In this document: positions 1 through 12,062 of the stretch, one piece after another | Numbering within the stretch: position 1 is the first letter of the stretch | How the letters are laid out: each line of letters begins with the position of its first letter | NCBI RefSeq assembly: GCF_002127325.2 | Contig: NC_035436.2 | Coordinates: 83,883,716-83,947,715 of the forward strand | Length of the DNA stretch: 64,000 nt | Direction: 5' to 3' | Source: Helianthus annuus | Taxonomy: Eukaryota; Streptophyta; Magnoliopsida; Asterales; Asteraceae | Program-made: the position numbers and the translations under genes | Notes under the pieces: generated by a model | The model's input: the letters and a program-made list of their open reading frames with translations, nothing else | What the model was told of the DNA's origin: nothing | The model's database searches: none

Positions 1-389
1 TAGAGTGAACGGACAATCTAAACACCCAAAGATATGCTTCGTGCATTTGTTCTAGATTTGGGCGGCAACTGGGATACTCATTTACCTTTGGATGAGTTTT
101 TCTACAACAACAGCTACCATACAAGTATATCAACTGTACCGTTTGAAGCTCTCTATGGTCGAAAGTACCGCTCTCTGCTATGTTGGGCGAAAGCAGGCAA
201 TAAACAACTAAGTGGTTCAGAATTAGTCCAAGAGACTACGGATAAAATTTTTCAGATTAGAGACCATATCAAGATGGCTCGCGATCGACAAAAGAGCTAC
301 GCAGACAAGAGACCGAAGCCATTATCTTTCAAGGTCGAAGACAAAGTCTTGTTGAAAGTCTCTCCTTAGAAGGGCGTAGCAAGATTCGG
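1..389 (+). pseudogene. E1 pol fragment: integrase C-terminal half
   Basis: The reading frame encodes the end of the integrase catalytic core and the following basic region of a Ty3/gypsy polyprotein. Visible motifs include the [14 protein letters not shown] block (here [10 protein letters not shown]), FEALYGRK and the VLLKVSP block. There are in-frame stops at 1-3, 19-21 and 367-369, so it cannot be translated as it stands. The frame is cut at 389 by the insertion of E2 and resumes at 26907 after the repeated target site TTCGG. Its closest relative in the window is the pol of E6. Confidence 0.85.
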
Positions 390-2097
390 TTTAACACCCC
401 AACCCGAAAGGGGCTGACGTGTCACTCATACAGATATCAAAACTAAAACCAATCCATAACGTTGAAACCAAAAGATCCTAATTACAATTTCATTACATTA
501 CCGAAATAAAAATAAATCTTTATCTTCACGATACTCTTCACTTATTCCCCACGTTTCCCAATTTACATGTCAAACAAATAAGACAAACACAAAAAGAAAA
601 CTACGGCTGAGCCAAAAAGTTGCTCAGTAACGGAGAAATCAACAGTAAAGGTAAGGCAGACATACGGAAGCAAAACAGATCGGTTGACACTAACAAATCC
701 AAAAGATGGCACTGAAACAAATACTTTTATAACTTGAATCCCAAAACTTATGCTGAACAGATAACATATATTGAACATAATCAGATGCATATAACATATC
801 AAACATATCATAACAGAGACAAGACATACGTGACAACATATAACAGTAACACACGTCACGTAATATAGAAGCACCCACGAGCCTAAACAGAGGCATGCAT
901 GGCTATAGTCCATGCGCCGAGATGTTGCATGTAGGTGGACACACATTATTCCATCTCAACAGGAGTCAGGAGTCAAAGCTAAGATCGATCTATTCGCCTC
1001 TAGGGGCAAGGTGCTACACAAGCACAAACTAGAGACGCCGTGAAATTTAGCTACGCACCGTCACGATGAGTATCATGCCGTTGACGCCCCAACGACAAGT
1101 AACTTATAATTGCTCGGGTGACAGAGTACCAAGCGTATCCGAAATAAATGTATCGTGACATAAGTCTAAAAGGGAACATGCAATAACGAGCACAAAATCT
1201 AAAGTCTATTGCATGCTACAACAAATACCAATCATATAACAATACGAACCGAACCATCTAACGAAAACACCCGTACTACAAAGTAACGGATATGAATAAA
1301 ATACTATGCTGACAAGGACAGGAATCCGTGCCAACGAGTAACGAAAATATAAAAGTATACTACGATGAAAAGAAAACAGAATTCGTACCTTAGTTTTAGC
1401 AAAGCAAAATAAAACAATCGTCTTTAATAACAAGCTCGAGAACCTACGTTTTAATTATAGTTCGCATAAGATACATATATGTAGCACTTAAATCACATAG
1501 TATGATTCATTGATCGATAGGTTTCTGGCGACAAGAGACTTTTAGAACGCGTTATTTAATCATTAAATTGGTATCGCAACGCGTTCAGTGCACTAATTAT
1601 AGATGAATCTCATCTTTTTCCTCTTAGTAATATTTCCGTGTATAACAAATATATATTTACATAAATTTTACTTTATTGTTTTTAGTTACAAATGGATTGA
1701 TATAAGTAATTTATTATTAAGTCGAAAACCATTACAAAACAAAGCACAACCTAAATTTGTCGTCAACTAAATTTACTGTTGGTTTATGATTGTAATAAAA
1801 AAAATGACTAACATGTTAATTGAATATTTACATTCCTTTTTATCTCTATTTCGAAATTTTACAAGGCCAACTCAAAGCATAACTTGATGACACAGTACAT
1901 GTAATAAATTATGGGAGACTTACATCCTTGTTTTCTTATTGCTGTGTTGTATATGATCATAGAATTGAATACCATGTCTCCATTTTAGTTAAGTACATAT
2001 ATTTATTTAATTAGTAGTAAAGCCTTCATATAACTTGAAATTTATTGCAAATCAAATGCTAGAAAAAAAAATGACTGAAACGCAATCCCGTCATGTA
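390..2097 (-). repeat. E2 left LTR (sense 3' LTR), first part
   Basis: Matches 24439-26145 almost base for base. It starts in plus-strand reading with TTTAACACC and breaks at 2097, where E3 begins. The rest of this LTR is 22370-23133. The small ORFs inside are not conserved as proteins and are taken as noise. Confidence 0.85.
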
Positions 2098-5000
2098 TGT
2101 GACAACCGGTAATTAACGACTTCTAATTACGCGATTAGCGAACGTTTAAGGCGATAATAAATAGTGTTTAAGGCACGAATTAGCCCGATTAGGCTTTTGG
2201 TATGCCCAGGAACGCTTATCAGACATTACAGTTCGCGTATGATGATCTGCGAAAAAATCTGCGAAACGTTAAATGGTAACTAACTGAAACCGAACAAAAT
2301 ACTGACAGCGCCAACAAATACGAATTTTATACGTATGATATTTACATATGAACTTGATTTTATGGATTCATTGTGCTCTCGAATGTCACAACACGCAAAC
2401 ATGAACGAAAAACGCGACTGCAGGAGCGCACCGACAACGAAACAGAAGCATCAGAAACACGTATTAACTCAAAAACTGATATATTTTGATTTATCTAGCT
2501 TCGCTTTCGAATTTTATTATTCGCAGTTGGAAACGGATTTAAAAACGACAAACTACGGAGTACGTGATTTAACGTGACCGACGAGCATACGCTTTTAATA
2601 ACGATATACTACACAATTTTTAGTGTATCAGTTCTAAAAATTTTGTTTTTATGACAATTTACGACAATCGGAATCGAAAACGGGCTTCGTAAACGTATCA
2701 GGCCACGTGAAACGGGCTTATGGGCCTGGGGCCCAAGCCCATTTTACAAACCCTACTATAAAAGCCTAAATACCCCCAATATCTTCTCATTTGTTACCAA
2801 AACCCTAGACCAGGCAAGTCAGCCGACATCCCTTGTGCATCTCTCGTCTCTCCCCCTCGTTATCCACTCCGGCCGGTGCCAGCCGAGTTCTAGTGAGCCG
2901 TACCACACCCGAGCCCCTCTCTCTCGATTACACCCTGGCTTCTCCCCAACGACACCCACAACACCCCAACCCCCTCTTCATCGATCAACCGCCACACATC
3001 TTTTTTTCGGCGTCAGGTTGTTCGAGCGGCGGAAATGCAGAGAGGGACGAGAGTGAGATCGATGGCAGAGGATGATGAGGACAGTGCCGTTTTTCCAGCG
3101 ACAGTTCGCCAGTGGCGTCGGAGCCGTGACGACCCTGGTGAGTGTTTACAGTGGATCGCGGTGGTTCGATTGTTTTCATCGGTAACTTTTCAACTCTTTT
3201 CTCTCTTCTTCAAGATCCATACAGATCTGAGTTTCCACGGCTTGATGTTGGTTGTTCAGGTGAGAGGAAGGACTGGGCGCCGACGTTGACGACGGGGCGC
3301 GGTTTGTTGTTTCAGTCGACGTCAGTTGATGAGTTCGAGTTATGTCCGGCCAGACTCAGATTCGTGTTTCGGGATTCTGAGATGGTTCGAGTTGGGTTCA
3401 GATCTGGTTCAGACTAGAGTTCATGATTTTTCGGGTCAAGTCTCGAGTTTGGTCAGCATCGGTCAACGATTCGGTTCGGCTCAAGCGGTTCGGGTCAGAC
3501 GGCTCGGTTGACTCGGTCAAACTGAGTCAACTCAGCGAGTCAACTCAGTTGACTCGGTCAACACAGTCAACAGACGGTCAACGGTAGTCACGCAGTCAAT
3601 ACGCGACCCGGTAAAGGCTAACGACGCGAAATTAGTATAGACCGTATAGTTTTAGATATTTTTTACTACGTGAATCGAGCTCGACCGATACTATAGTGAT
3701 TTACTTACTATTTTGCATTTTGACGAAAGTTATATATATATTGTTATATTGTTGAGTAATTGATTTAATTTTGAAAATAAATCGACACTTTGGTTGTCGG
3801 GATCGTCCATAAACAGAAGAAACTCTGTCCGTATTTCCTAAAAATCCGAAACGAGACAAGTGATTTTATTCAGAAAACGACGTTTATCGAGGTTCCGTTA
3901 ATTTTTATAAAATAAGTATAAAAGCATACTTATTTTCGCGATGCTTTACAACACGAGTTACTAGTTAACAAAAACCGACAACTTATGTAAAAATAAATAT
4001 AATTATCTCTATTTATTTCAAAACACATTGAAAACTCGAACACTTTTATAAAATAACTATGATTAGTTATATTTATTTCAAACGTCGACCCTAAACTCTT
4101 TTACGAACAGAATATAATTTTTATATTTATTTCAAACGTTTAATATTCGGGAGTCATATATTATACATATAATTATTTATATTTCTTTCAAACGTTTAGA
4201 ATCCGAATTCTTATAAAATGAATATATTTGTTATATTTGTTTCAAACATCAAGCTTTCGAATGTATATATGTATATATATTTATTTATTTCTATCCTACG
4301 AAAACTACAACGGTATATTACCGTATCATTTACGACATTTCAAATACGTACCATTATTGATCTACGTATTTATAAGTCGCGACGACTAACACGACTTTAT
4401 AAAGATATTTATATTTATATATAAATATATATTCTAAGTCACTTGGAAACTAAGACGTTTCAAATATTTAGTATTTATCCTGATTATAAATGGGATCAAA
4501 TAACCATAGATTGGTTATTCTAAGTCAAGATAACACTACCTTTGTAGGGTCGTTTTATTAACGACGCGGTAGAGCTCGGACACGTAGTTTAGCTACGTTT
4601 AAATTAGAAACTTATAATTATTCCTTGATTAGGGATGCTTTAGTTGCACGCTAGCGAGTTCACATTCTTGGAATGACATCACGGAATCACGTTAAGCTAG
4701 CTTTGCACAGGAATGTCAAGGTGAGTTCATAACCCCCACTTTTTACGGTTTTACATTTTTATAAATGTTTTCGGGGGTGGAAAGACATGCAAGTTTTTGC
4801 AAAAGAAAACACTATTTCGATGAACGGAAACACATCTTTATAAACCATGTTGGAAATGAATTTCAACGAACTCGAAAGGTTTACGAAAGGTTTATACTAA
4901 ACATACCGGTTTACAAAACAAACCCGTATTTTCGCAAACATGCATGATTTTCATGACTAGTGACGAGAATGTCCTAGTTACAACAACGAGACTGGGTTGG

Positions 5001-5896
5001 CCTGCGTACGAAAAACGAGACAACTCAGTGAGATCATGTTCCCCTTTTCTTCCAACGTTTCGGTTTACAACTTTCAGGGGGAAATACATGTCAAACTTAG
5101 GTATGTTTAAGTTATGGAATGAACTCTTAGATCATGTGAGCATAGGCTATAACTGAGGTGCCATTAATCCTTTTGAGGACCAAGGAACAAAGGTTAGATC
5201 TAATGGGTACAGGCGAGCCCCACTCACGGTCCATGGGTGACCACTTAGAGTGCTGTTGTGTCCAGCGTCGAGAGTTCGACACTTAAATTGCCTATGCGGG
5301 TTGAGTACCTCCTATGTCGTCGCATATATTAATGTCCTCGCGAAACATTAATGATCAACATGTTCATAGACGCTTTACATACCAACTTACAACACTATAA
5401 CTTTCAAATGTTTTTAATATCCATTTGACGCAAACTCATAACCCATGTATTTATAACTTGGGTAACATTTTCAACTTATGTACAAGTAAGAGGATGAGTT
5501 GGTCCTGCTTACAAAGACTCTTTTGGGCTCGGCTCATTCTCACACGTGCAATGCACAAAGACTCTCATGGGCTAGACCCACAGTTTTCATATGACATGCC
5601 GAGAATATGATTTTACTAAATTTTCTCCACAACTTTTAAACCGGTAAACGAATAGATTTATTTTAAAATCTTTTTCAAAACAAACTATGAACTCGCTCAA
5701 CTTTATGTTGACTTTTTCGCACTTTCTTTCTCAGGTTACATTTTCAAAACTATGGAACGGTTGGAATAGGAGAACCCATGGGATTTCGAGTAATTAGCAG
5801 GCGTTCAATTTCTAGAAGTCTTAGCTTATTTGCTTCCGCTGTGCAATGAAGATACCGGTCCAGTCACGCCAGCTCTGATAATTTCGGGGTGTGACA
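2098..5896 (+). repeat. E3 5' LTR (3.8 kb)
   Basis: Begins TGTGACAACCGG and ends TTCGGGGTGTGACA. It aligns with 8492-9547 plus 19557-22364, with small indels; the 3' copy carries an extra 59-bp tandem duplication at 21849-21966. The part from about 3650 to 4450 is AT-rich with repeated TATTTATTTC-type strings. No conserved protein is encoded; the short ORFs at 2335, 2833 and 4765 occur in both LTRs only because the LTRs are copies. Confidence 0.88.
2690..2808 (+). promoter_or_regulatory. E3 LTR core promoter: site II motifs, TATA box, telo-box
   Basis: GGGCTTATGGGCC and GGGGCCCAAGCCCA at about 2715-2741 supply several TGGGCY site II motifs. TATAAAAG follows at 2757-2764 and AAACCCTAG (telo-box) at 2800-2808. 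The same order is kept in the 3' LTR (TATAAAAG at 9151-9158). In plants this combination is known from ribosomal-protein and cell-cycle gene promoters. Transcription would start about 30 nt after the TATA box; the exact start cannot be read from the sequence. Confidence 0.6.
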
Positions 5897-5899
5897 GAT

Positions 5900-5911
5900 T
5901 GGTATCAGAGC
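5900..5911 (+). other. E3 primer binding site (tRNA-iMet)
   Basis: TGGTATCAGAGC, three bases after the 5' LTR. This is the standard plant complement of the 3' end of initiator tRNA-Met and defines the plus-strand orientation of E3. Confidence 0.92.
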
Positions 5912-6293
5912 TATAGGTTTCAGCGAATTAGGTTCTGTAGAGATACCTAGGATCTAACCACACTATCCTTTGGGGACTTAGATTTTTAATTCTTTGAATA
6001 CGTACAAGAACGCTTAGGACTCGAATATGGGTTCCAACCGTTGCCGAAACAATGAGTTAACAATTTTTTTTGTTTTAATCATGCACGAGTGTCGTGTTGA
6101 TACATGTTACATGAAACAATTACACACAAAAATCAAAGCTTTTGAGAGTTTTGTATAACACGCATTTAGGACCTTTGGAAAGCTTATGTCGAAACTCATT
6201 AAAGGTCCTCACTTAGAAACCGTAACTATTATCTCGGGCTAACGCCATATTATTATGTCGTCTATGCTATCTTACTTACCCGAGCAGGTAACC

Positions 6294-6450
6294 TACGCGG
6301 AACGAAACGTTAATGCACAAGAATACATGAACCTCAAATTATACGTCAACGGATGTCGGAACACAACACATTCTACGCGGAACGAAACGCTAGTGCACAA
6401 GTATACATGAAACTTAAACTATACGTCAGCGGACGTCGAAGTATATCACA
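6294..6450 (+). repeat. Two-copy tandem repeat, 80-bp period
   Basis: TACGCGGAACGAAACG begins at 6294 and again at 6374. The following sequence through the ATACGTCA block is repeated with substitutions. Confidence 0.7.
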
Positions 6451-7690
6451 CACGACTTTCGAGACAAGGCCTTGGGAAAGCATGACTGGGCACGATAACA
6501 ACGACGCTAATCCCGGCAGCGGGAGAACTATCGACTGCAATGCGGCACTTTGCCACGTGATTCGGCAAACGACAAAAATCTCGCTGAGGTACGTTAGAAG
6601 AATATTTCACAACAATCGGTGCATGGTCTAATGAGACTCACAACTACCGGCGCTGCAAAAGAAGTCACATGTCTCTGCACTCCCCCTCTCTCATTAATGG
6701 CGATTACGCTATGTTCGAAATTCCAGGTAAAGTCCTTAAATTTCCTTTATTGAAATTCTGACTTTTGCATATAACGAGTAGATACCTTATGGTCATTTCA
6801 TCCCGGAGCATTTCTTTCATAATAGCAAATACTTATTTGCTTCAATTCTTGGTAAATGCATACGTTACGCATGCATGGTTTGTTGCGCATGTGGTTAGTT
6901 TGATTCGTGAAGACCATTGGAGGGCTTCACTCCAAATTGTTGTTTTATCAAAGCCCAAATATCGTCTCGCTATACTTGATCTTTGCATTGTGATCTAGAT
7001 GACCCACATTATTTCAAAGTGTTGACTCCTTGATATCGAGTCAATGAACCCGTTGAAACTCATTTCTTTTGAGTACATTACATGGTTTGTTCATTGTAAC
7101 CATGTCAAAATTCTCTTGTCAACACATGCCTTCATTGTTGGAATATGACTAAACCAAGTTCAATTGTTTGAACTTGTTCGTATTACATATTCAATTCAAA
7201 GTCCCATATGATGGATTGAGGCCATCATATTCGAAATAATTCCAACAAGCACATCATTTGTTTTGAACTATAATAGGCTTGTTTGGTCTTTGACTTCGTT
7301 GGATCGTTTCTTTGATCGCGATCACCTTGTGGTGGCGTCTTTCACAAGTTTGAAGCTTGCGCTAATCTCGTTGCTCACATCATGTACGGATTTAATTATT
7401 TATTTATTTAGTGATATTAAATCCGCTTTGTTGGTTTATCATATTAAAGCAATCTTAACACAATCGTGTGTTAAGATAATGGTACACAGATTTATTTCAT
7501 TTTCCGGTGTACCTCTTAACGGTTCATTAATGATCGATCGAACATCTTGTGATATTCATTGCTTTCCATATTCGATCGAAAACATTATTTATTTGTTTCA
7601 TTTTCAATCGAAAATCCTATGAGATTTGTTTGAAACAAACATTTGGATTTACTTCGTTGAATCTTTCATCTGATTTCAAACACGGTGAAC

Positions 7691-7925
7691 TTGTTCGGTC
7701 ACCGCTATTATTGAATTATTCCAATCACTGTAACACCTTGTGGTGTGGGTGTAAACTTGTAGCTTGGGCTAATCATGATCGAGCGTTTCATGCAAAATAC
7801 AGGTGATACTTGTTCGATCACCGCTCTTATTGAATCATTTCATTCACTACGACACCCTGTGGCGTCGCTATAAACTTGTAGCTTATGCTAATCACGATCA
7901 TCCGTCTCATGCGAAACTATATATG
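7691..7925 (+). repeat. Two-copy tandem repeat, about 119-bp period
   Basis: The block starting TTGTTCGGTCACCGCT at 7691 recurs as TTGTTCGATCACCGCT at 7810, including the CACCTTGTGG/CACCCTGTGG and AAACTTGTAGCTT segments. A third, more diverged match lies near 7320-7375. Confidence 0.65.
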
Positions 7926-8479
7926 TTTTTCGTTTGACTCTTCATTTAAATGGTCTTAATGCAACTATGTATTAAGACGATGATACACCAGGTTCGGTTG
8001 TATTTCGTTTCGGTGTATCCTTGCAACACGTTGATTTTATTCATTTAATGGTTCGAGAGTTGATAAATCATTTTTATGATTCTATTTATTTGAGTTTGTT
8101 GAATTCAAGTTTCATTTATACAACAACCAACGCAAGATTCCGCTGACAGTAAATTCTATTGTTTCAAAAATTGATTTGCAGTTTGTGAACGTTCATTTGG
8201 AATTCCATTTGTTGACTTTCCCACTTTTCTTGAACCCAGTAAACCTAGTCACATTGGTGATAGTATCACAACATCTCGTTCATTTGACATCGATTTCTAG
8301 AAACAAACTCGGTTAAACCGTTGGGTTCTTTGATGCAAAATCTCCTTACATTCACGTAATCTGAATAAACCTTGATTTTATTACGCGGTCATTCACTTTG
8401 TTATTATTCGGACTTACCTGCGAGCAACACCACTATGAGGAGATAACATAGACTAAATTTCGAGGACGAAAGTTCTGCA

Positions 8480-8491
8480 ACGGGGGGAGAA
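8480..8491 (+). other. E3 polypurine tract
   Basis: ACGGGGGGAGAA directly precedes the 3' LTR start TGTGACAACC. Just upstream (8455-8471) is AAATTTCGAGGACGAAA, the same inverted motif found before the polypurine tracts of E1, E4 and E6. Confidence 0.85.
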
Positions 8492-9547
8492 TGTGACAAC
8501 CGGTAATTAACAGCTTCTAATTACGCGATTAGCGAACGTTTAAGGCGATAATTAATAGTGTTTAAGGCACGAATTAACCCGATTAGGCTTTTGGTATGCC
8601 CAGGAACGCTTATCAGACATTACAGTTCGCGTATGATGATCTACGGAAAAATCTGCGAAACGTTAAATGGTAACTAACTGAAACCGAACAAAACACTGAC
8701 AGTGCCAACAAATACGAATTTTATACGTATGATATTTACATATGAACTTGATTTTACGGATTCATTGTGCTCTCGAATGTCACAACACGCAAACATGAAC
8801 GAAAAACGCGACTGCAGGAGCGCACCGACAACGAAACAGAAGCATCAGAAACACGTATTAACTCAAAAACTGATATATTTTGATTTATCTAGCTTCGCTT
8901 TCGAATTTTATTATTCGCAGTTGGAAACGGATTTAAAAACCACAAACTACGCAGTACGTGATTTAACGTGACCGACGAGCATACGCTTTTAATAACGATA
9001 TACTACACAATTTTTAGTGTATCAGTTCTAAAAATTTTGTTTTTATGACAATTTACGACAATCGGATTTGAAAACGGGCTTCGTAAACGTATCGGGCCAC
9101 GTGAAACGGGCTTGTGGGCCTGGGGCCCAAGCCAATTTTACAAACCCTACTATAAAAGCCTGAATACCCCCAATATCTTCTCATTTGTTGCCAAAACCCT
9201 AGACCAGGCAAGCCAGCCGACATCCCTTGTGCATCTCTCGTGTCTCCCCCTCGTTATTCACTCCGGTGACGGAATCGGAGAAATTCTGGCCGGTGCCGGC
9301 CGAGTTCTAGTGAGTCGCACCACACCCGAGCCCCTCTATCTCGATTACACCCTGGCTTCTCCCCAACGACACCCACAACACCCCAACCCCCTCTTCATCG
9401 ATCAACCACCACACATCTTTTTTTCGGCGTCAGGTTGTTCGAGCTTCGGAAATTCAGAGAGGGACGAGAGTGAGATCGATGGCAGAGGATGATGATGACG
9501 GTGCCGTTTTTCCGGCGACAGTTCGCCAGTGGCGTCGGAGCCGTGAC
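8492..9547 (+). repeat. E3 3' LTR, part 1
   Basis: Starts TGTGACAACCGG and follows the 5' LTR until GTGAC at 9543-9547, where E4 inserted. Compared with the 5' LTR it carries an extra stretch of about 25 bp at 9262-9290. It continues at 19557. Confidence 0.88.
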
Positions 9548-10051
9548 TGTCACACCCCCAAAAATCCACCTGCGGAGTATCACCGCTTGGGAGCGTGACA
9601 TGACCAGGATCAAGCCACCAATTATATCAAACATAGCATTTAATAACAACCATAGACATAATTGATGTTCAAAACCAAACATTGTATATGTAGCGGAAGC
9701 ATTTAAGTAAAAACCCAATCATAAGCGTTTACGTATGGAATATCATAAGTGTTTAGTAAGCATTCATGAATCCTTGTCCACAACGACCTGCTCCTCCTTG
9801 TGCAAGCTCCATAAAGTACCTAAGGTCCTGCAAGGCATGCAGTAAATAATCAACAAACTAGTTGAGCGAGTTCACAGAAAGTAAGTTCGTAACAGTAATG
9901 CGTAAGTTCATCTAGTGGGGGCTTCCCATACAAGTATATACTATTTGCGAGGGATTCTCACGTTCATCCTTACAATGGGGGATTCCCATTATGGTACTTA
10001 CTAGACTAGTGCAACCATGTGTTCTTCTTAAACCGAGAACAGGAATACGTA

Positions 10052-10270
10052 CTGGGTCACGTAGGATTTACGTGACGTGCCCTTCCCCGAGGACAGTGGT
10101 ACGCGTGGGGGCTACGTAGGCTTTACGCAGCGTGTCCTTCCGACCCGGAAGACAGTAGATGGTATTGGGTTACGTAGGCTTTACGTAACGTGTCCTCCCG
10201 ACCCGGGAGACAAATGGCAATTACTGGGTTACGTAGGCTTTACGTAACGTGTCCTGACTATCCTGAGGAC
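10052..10270 (-). repeat. Four-unit repeat with ACGT cores in E4 LTR
   Basis: Four degenerate units of about 55-60 bp, each with TACGTAGGMTTTACGYRRCGTG and a GAGGACA/GGAGACA-type tail. The same array is at 17617-17835 in the other LTR, and a related one occurs in reverse orientation in solo LTR E5 (29886-30110). ACGT cores are typical bZIP-binding sites; a regulatory role is inference. Confidence 0.6.
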
Positions 10271-10639
10271 GATGGTCTATAGTCTAGTGAATGCGTAAGT
10301 ACGAGTAATCATTCCATATCAACATTCCAACCCAATTCCCAACCCGGAAATCCCATGCCTTGGCTGTGTGAACTCACCTTGGTTTGCTCGGCAGATACAC
10401 AAAGAGTACAATTAGCTAGTAAAAGGTCAACCACGTCCTATCACGGTTATAATACAAGTCAGGTTCGGTTCAAGTAATGCACGTATGAATCACATAAGTT
10501 AACATGTTAACAGCACATATAAGTCATGGCAACACTTATTGCACGGCATCAGTCAGTCTGTATAATAGGATCATACTTTGAGCGATTAAACAATTGGGCC
10601 CAGCAACTTAACAAATTCAATAACAAATCTCGGCCCAAA

Positions 10640-11140
10640 CCGATCGCACATAAGGGCCTTGTGCGATCCGGCTCGGCTTGTGCGATCTAATTAATTCAGC
10701 CCAACGATAATACTCAGCCCACCAATAAACTGGCCCAACATGCATAAGCGGCCCAAATATAACACATAAGTGACTTGTGCGACTGAACTGGATTGTGCGA
10801 CTAGAGACCCTTGTGCGACCAGGATTGAGATTGGGCCTAAGGCCCAACATGTGATTTAAGAGCCATTACTCGTGCGATCCGATACACACCTGGCCCAGTC
10901 CAGCATGCATGGCAGCTTGTGCGATCCACACCTGTTGTGCGACCGTGCATGCCAAACATCTTGTGCGACCAGGCGATTTGGGCTTGTGCGTTTGGGCCCT
11001 GGACTTCTAAGGCCCAACTGTTAAACGACATTCCCCTTGTGCGACTGGGTAATGCCTTGTGCGACTGGTTCAGCTTGTGTGATCGAATCAGTTTGTGCGA
11101 GTGGCTTGTGTGATTCAGCCTAGTTGTGCGATTGGTTAAC
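10640..11140 (-). promoter_or_regulatory. Dense GATCGCACAAG motif array in E4 LTR
   Basis: About sixteen copies of TTGTGCGAYC (sense GRTCGCACAA) occur in 500 bp at irregular spacing, mixed with GGCCCA site II motifs. Two more copies are at 11818 and 11846. The array is repeated at 18205-18705 in the other LTR and occurs at the equivalent place and sense orientation in solo LTR E5. Confidence 0.55.
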
Positions 11141-11673
11141 AACTTTCCATGAATTAAGCAATCAGTTACAAATCTTATAACAGTTACCAATTTTATCTCA
11201 ACCAATCAACAAAATTTCCAACATACGCTTACCCTAATGCCGATCAAACAAGCCTTTTCATCATGAATTCGTATGAATCTTAATTCAAACATAAACACTA
11301 ATTTATCAAGAACATAAACAATATATTCATCATCTTATCAAATCGTGTGATATGGTTCAATTAGCATGCATATTAATTCAACAGTTGTGCACCTCATCCG
11401 CATATAAACACATATCAAACGATTAACAACATCCAATCATAACAAATCAATCCGAGAACTAACATATCAACCTAATCGGATCGGCCCTAGTTTAATATCA
11501 CATACACAAGTCTAATCGGTATAGTCTAGCATGGAATCATATCATCGATCAATAAGAAGGTAAATAACAACACACTAACCGTAGTGTAAAGGGTGATCCG
11601 ATTCAAGAATGATATCCGAGAGGAAGAGAAATGATGGCCGTCGAGTTCCAAAGCAAACGAGAGAGAGAAAGGT

Positions 11674-11770
11674 CTAGGGTTCTTGGTGTGTGTTCTTGTG
11701 TTTTGTAACAAATGAGAAAAACCAAGTCCCTAAGGTGTTTACACGGTATAGAGGGGTGGGCCGGCCCTTA
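11674..11770 (-). promoter_or_regulatory. E4 LTR promoter candidate
   Basis: Reading the minus strand: clustered GGGCC/AGCCCA motifs at about 11755-11785, a CTCTATAC TATA-like string near 11748, then AACCCTAG (telo-box) at 11674-11681. The order is the same as in E3. The second copy is at 19239-19335, in the sense 5' LTR, which is the one that would drive E4. TATA quality is only moderate. Confidence 0.4.
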
Positions 11771-11986
11771 CATGGGCTGCCCTATTGGTCCGCGTACAAG
11801 GTGTAAAGCCCAATGGCTTTGTGCGATCAAGTGTAGGTGTGTGTGTTGTGCGATCGGGTTAATACATGCATACATACGTTACATCATGCACTCAATAACA
11901 AAACATTCATTAAGTCCAATCATATAATTTAGTTCACATATGCACGTAGCGTTACACAAAGTAAGTCTAAAGTTCGAGTTGTCACA

Positions 11987-11998
11987 TTATCCCCAACT
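11987..11998 (-). other. E4 polypurine tract
   Basis: The minus strand reads AGTTGGGGATAA immediately before LTR start TGTGACAACTC. About 101 bp further inside there is a second LTR-junction-like copy (12081-12126). Confidence 0.75.
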
Positions 11999-12062
11999 AA
12001 TTGGAAATTTCGTCCCGAAATTTGGTATGCACTCACTGAGGGAGCTAGGTAAACTGTATTGT

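Larger units (their letters stand above)
5912..8479 (+). other. E3 internal region, non-coding
   Basis: Nothing here resembles retrotransposon proteins. The longest ORFs (6353-6631, 92 codons; 7263-7622, 119 codons) have no recognisable motif. The region is partly built from degenerate tandem repeats at 6294-6450 and 7691-7925, and the blocks 7315-7640 and 7800-8100 look like an older duplication of each other. It may serve as packaging or structural RNA; that is inference. Confidence 0.6.
9548..11986 (-). repeat. E4 left LTR (sense 3' LTR)
   Basis: In plus orientation it runs TGTCACACCCCC to GAGTTGTCACA, i.e. TGTGACAACTC...GGGTGTGACA in sense. It pairs with 17113-19551 at equal length. It contains a four-unit repeat with ACGTAGGCTTTACGT cores (about 10052-10270) and about eighteen copies of a TTGTGCGAYC motif (10640-11140, 11815-11860). 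Confidence 0.93.

Noticed and set aside
563..1433. ORFs of 68-127 codons on the minus strand
   Set aside because: They lie inside an E2 LTR, recur at 24650-25484 only because of LTR duplication, and show no protein motif.
10617..11205. 77- and 122-codon minus ORFs with SHK/RSHK repeats
   Set aside because: Produced by the repeated GATCGCACAAG motif in the E4 LTR; no independent evidence of coding.
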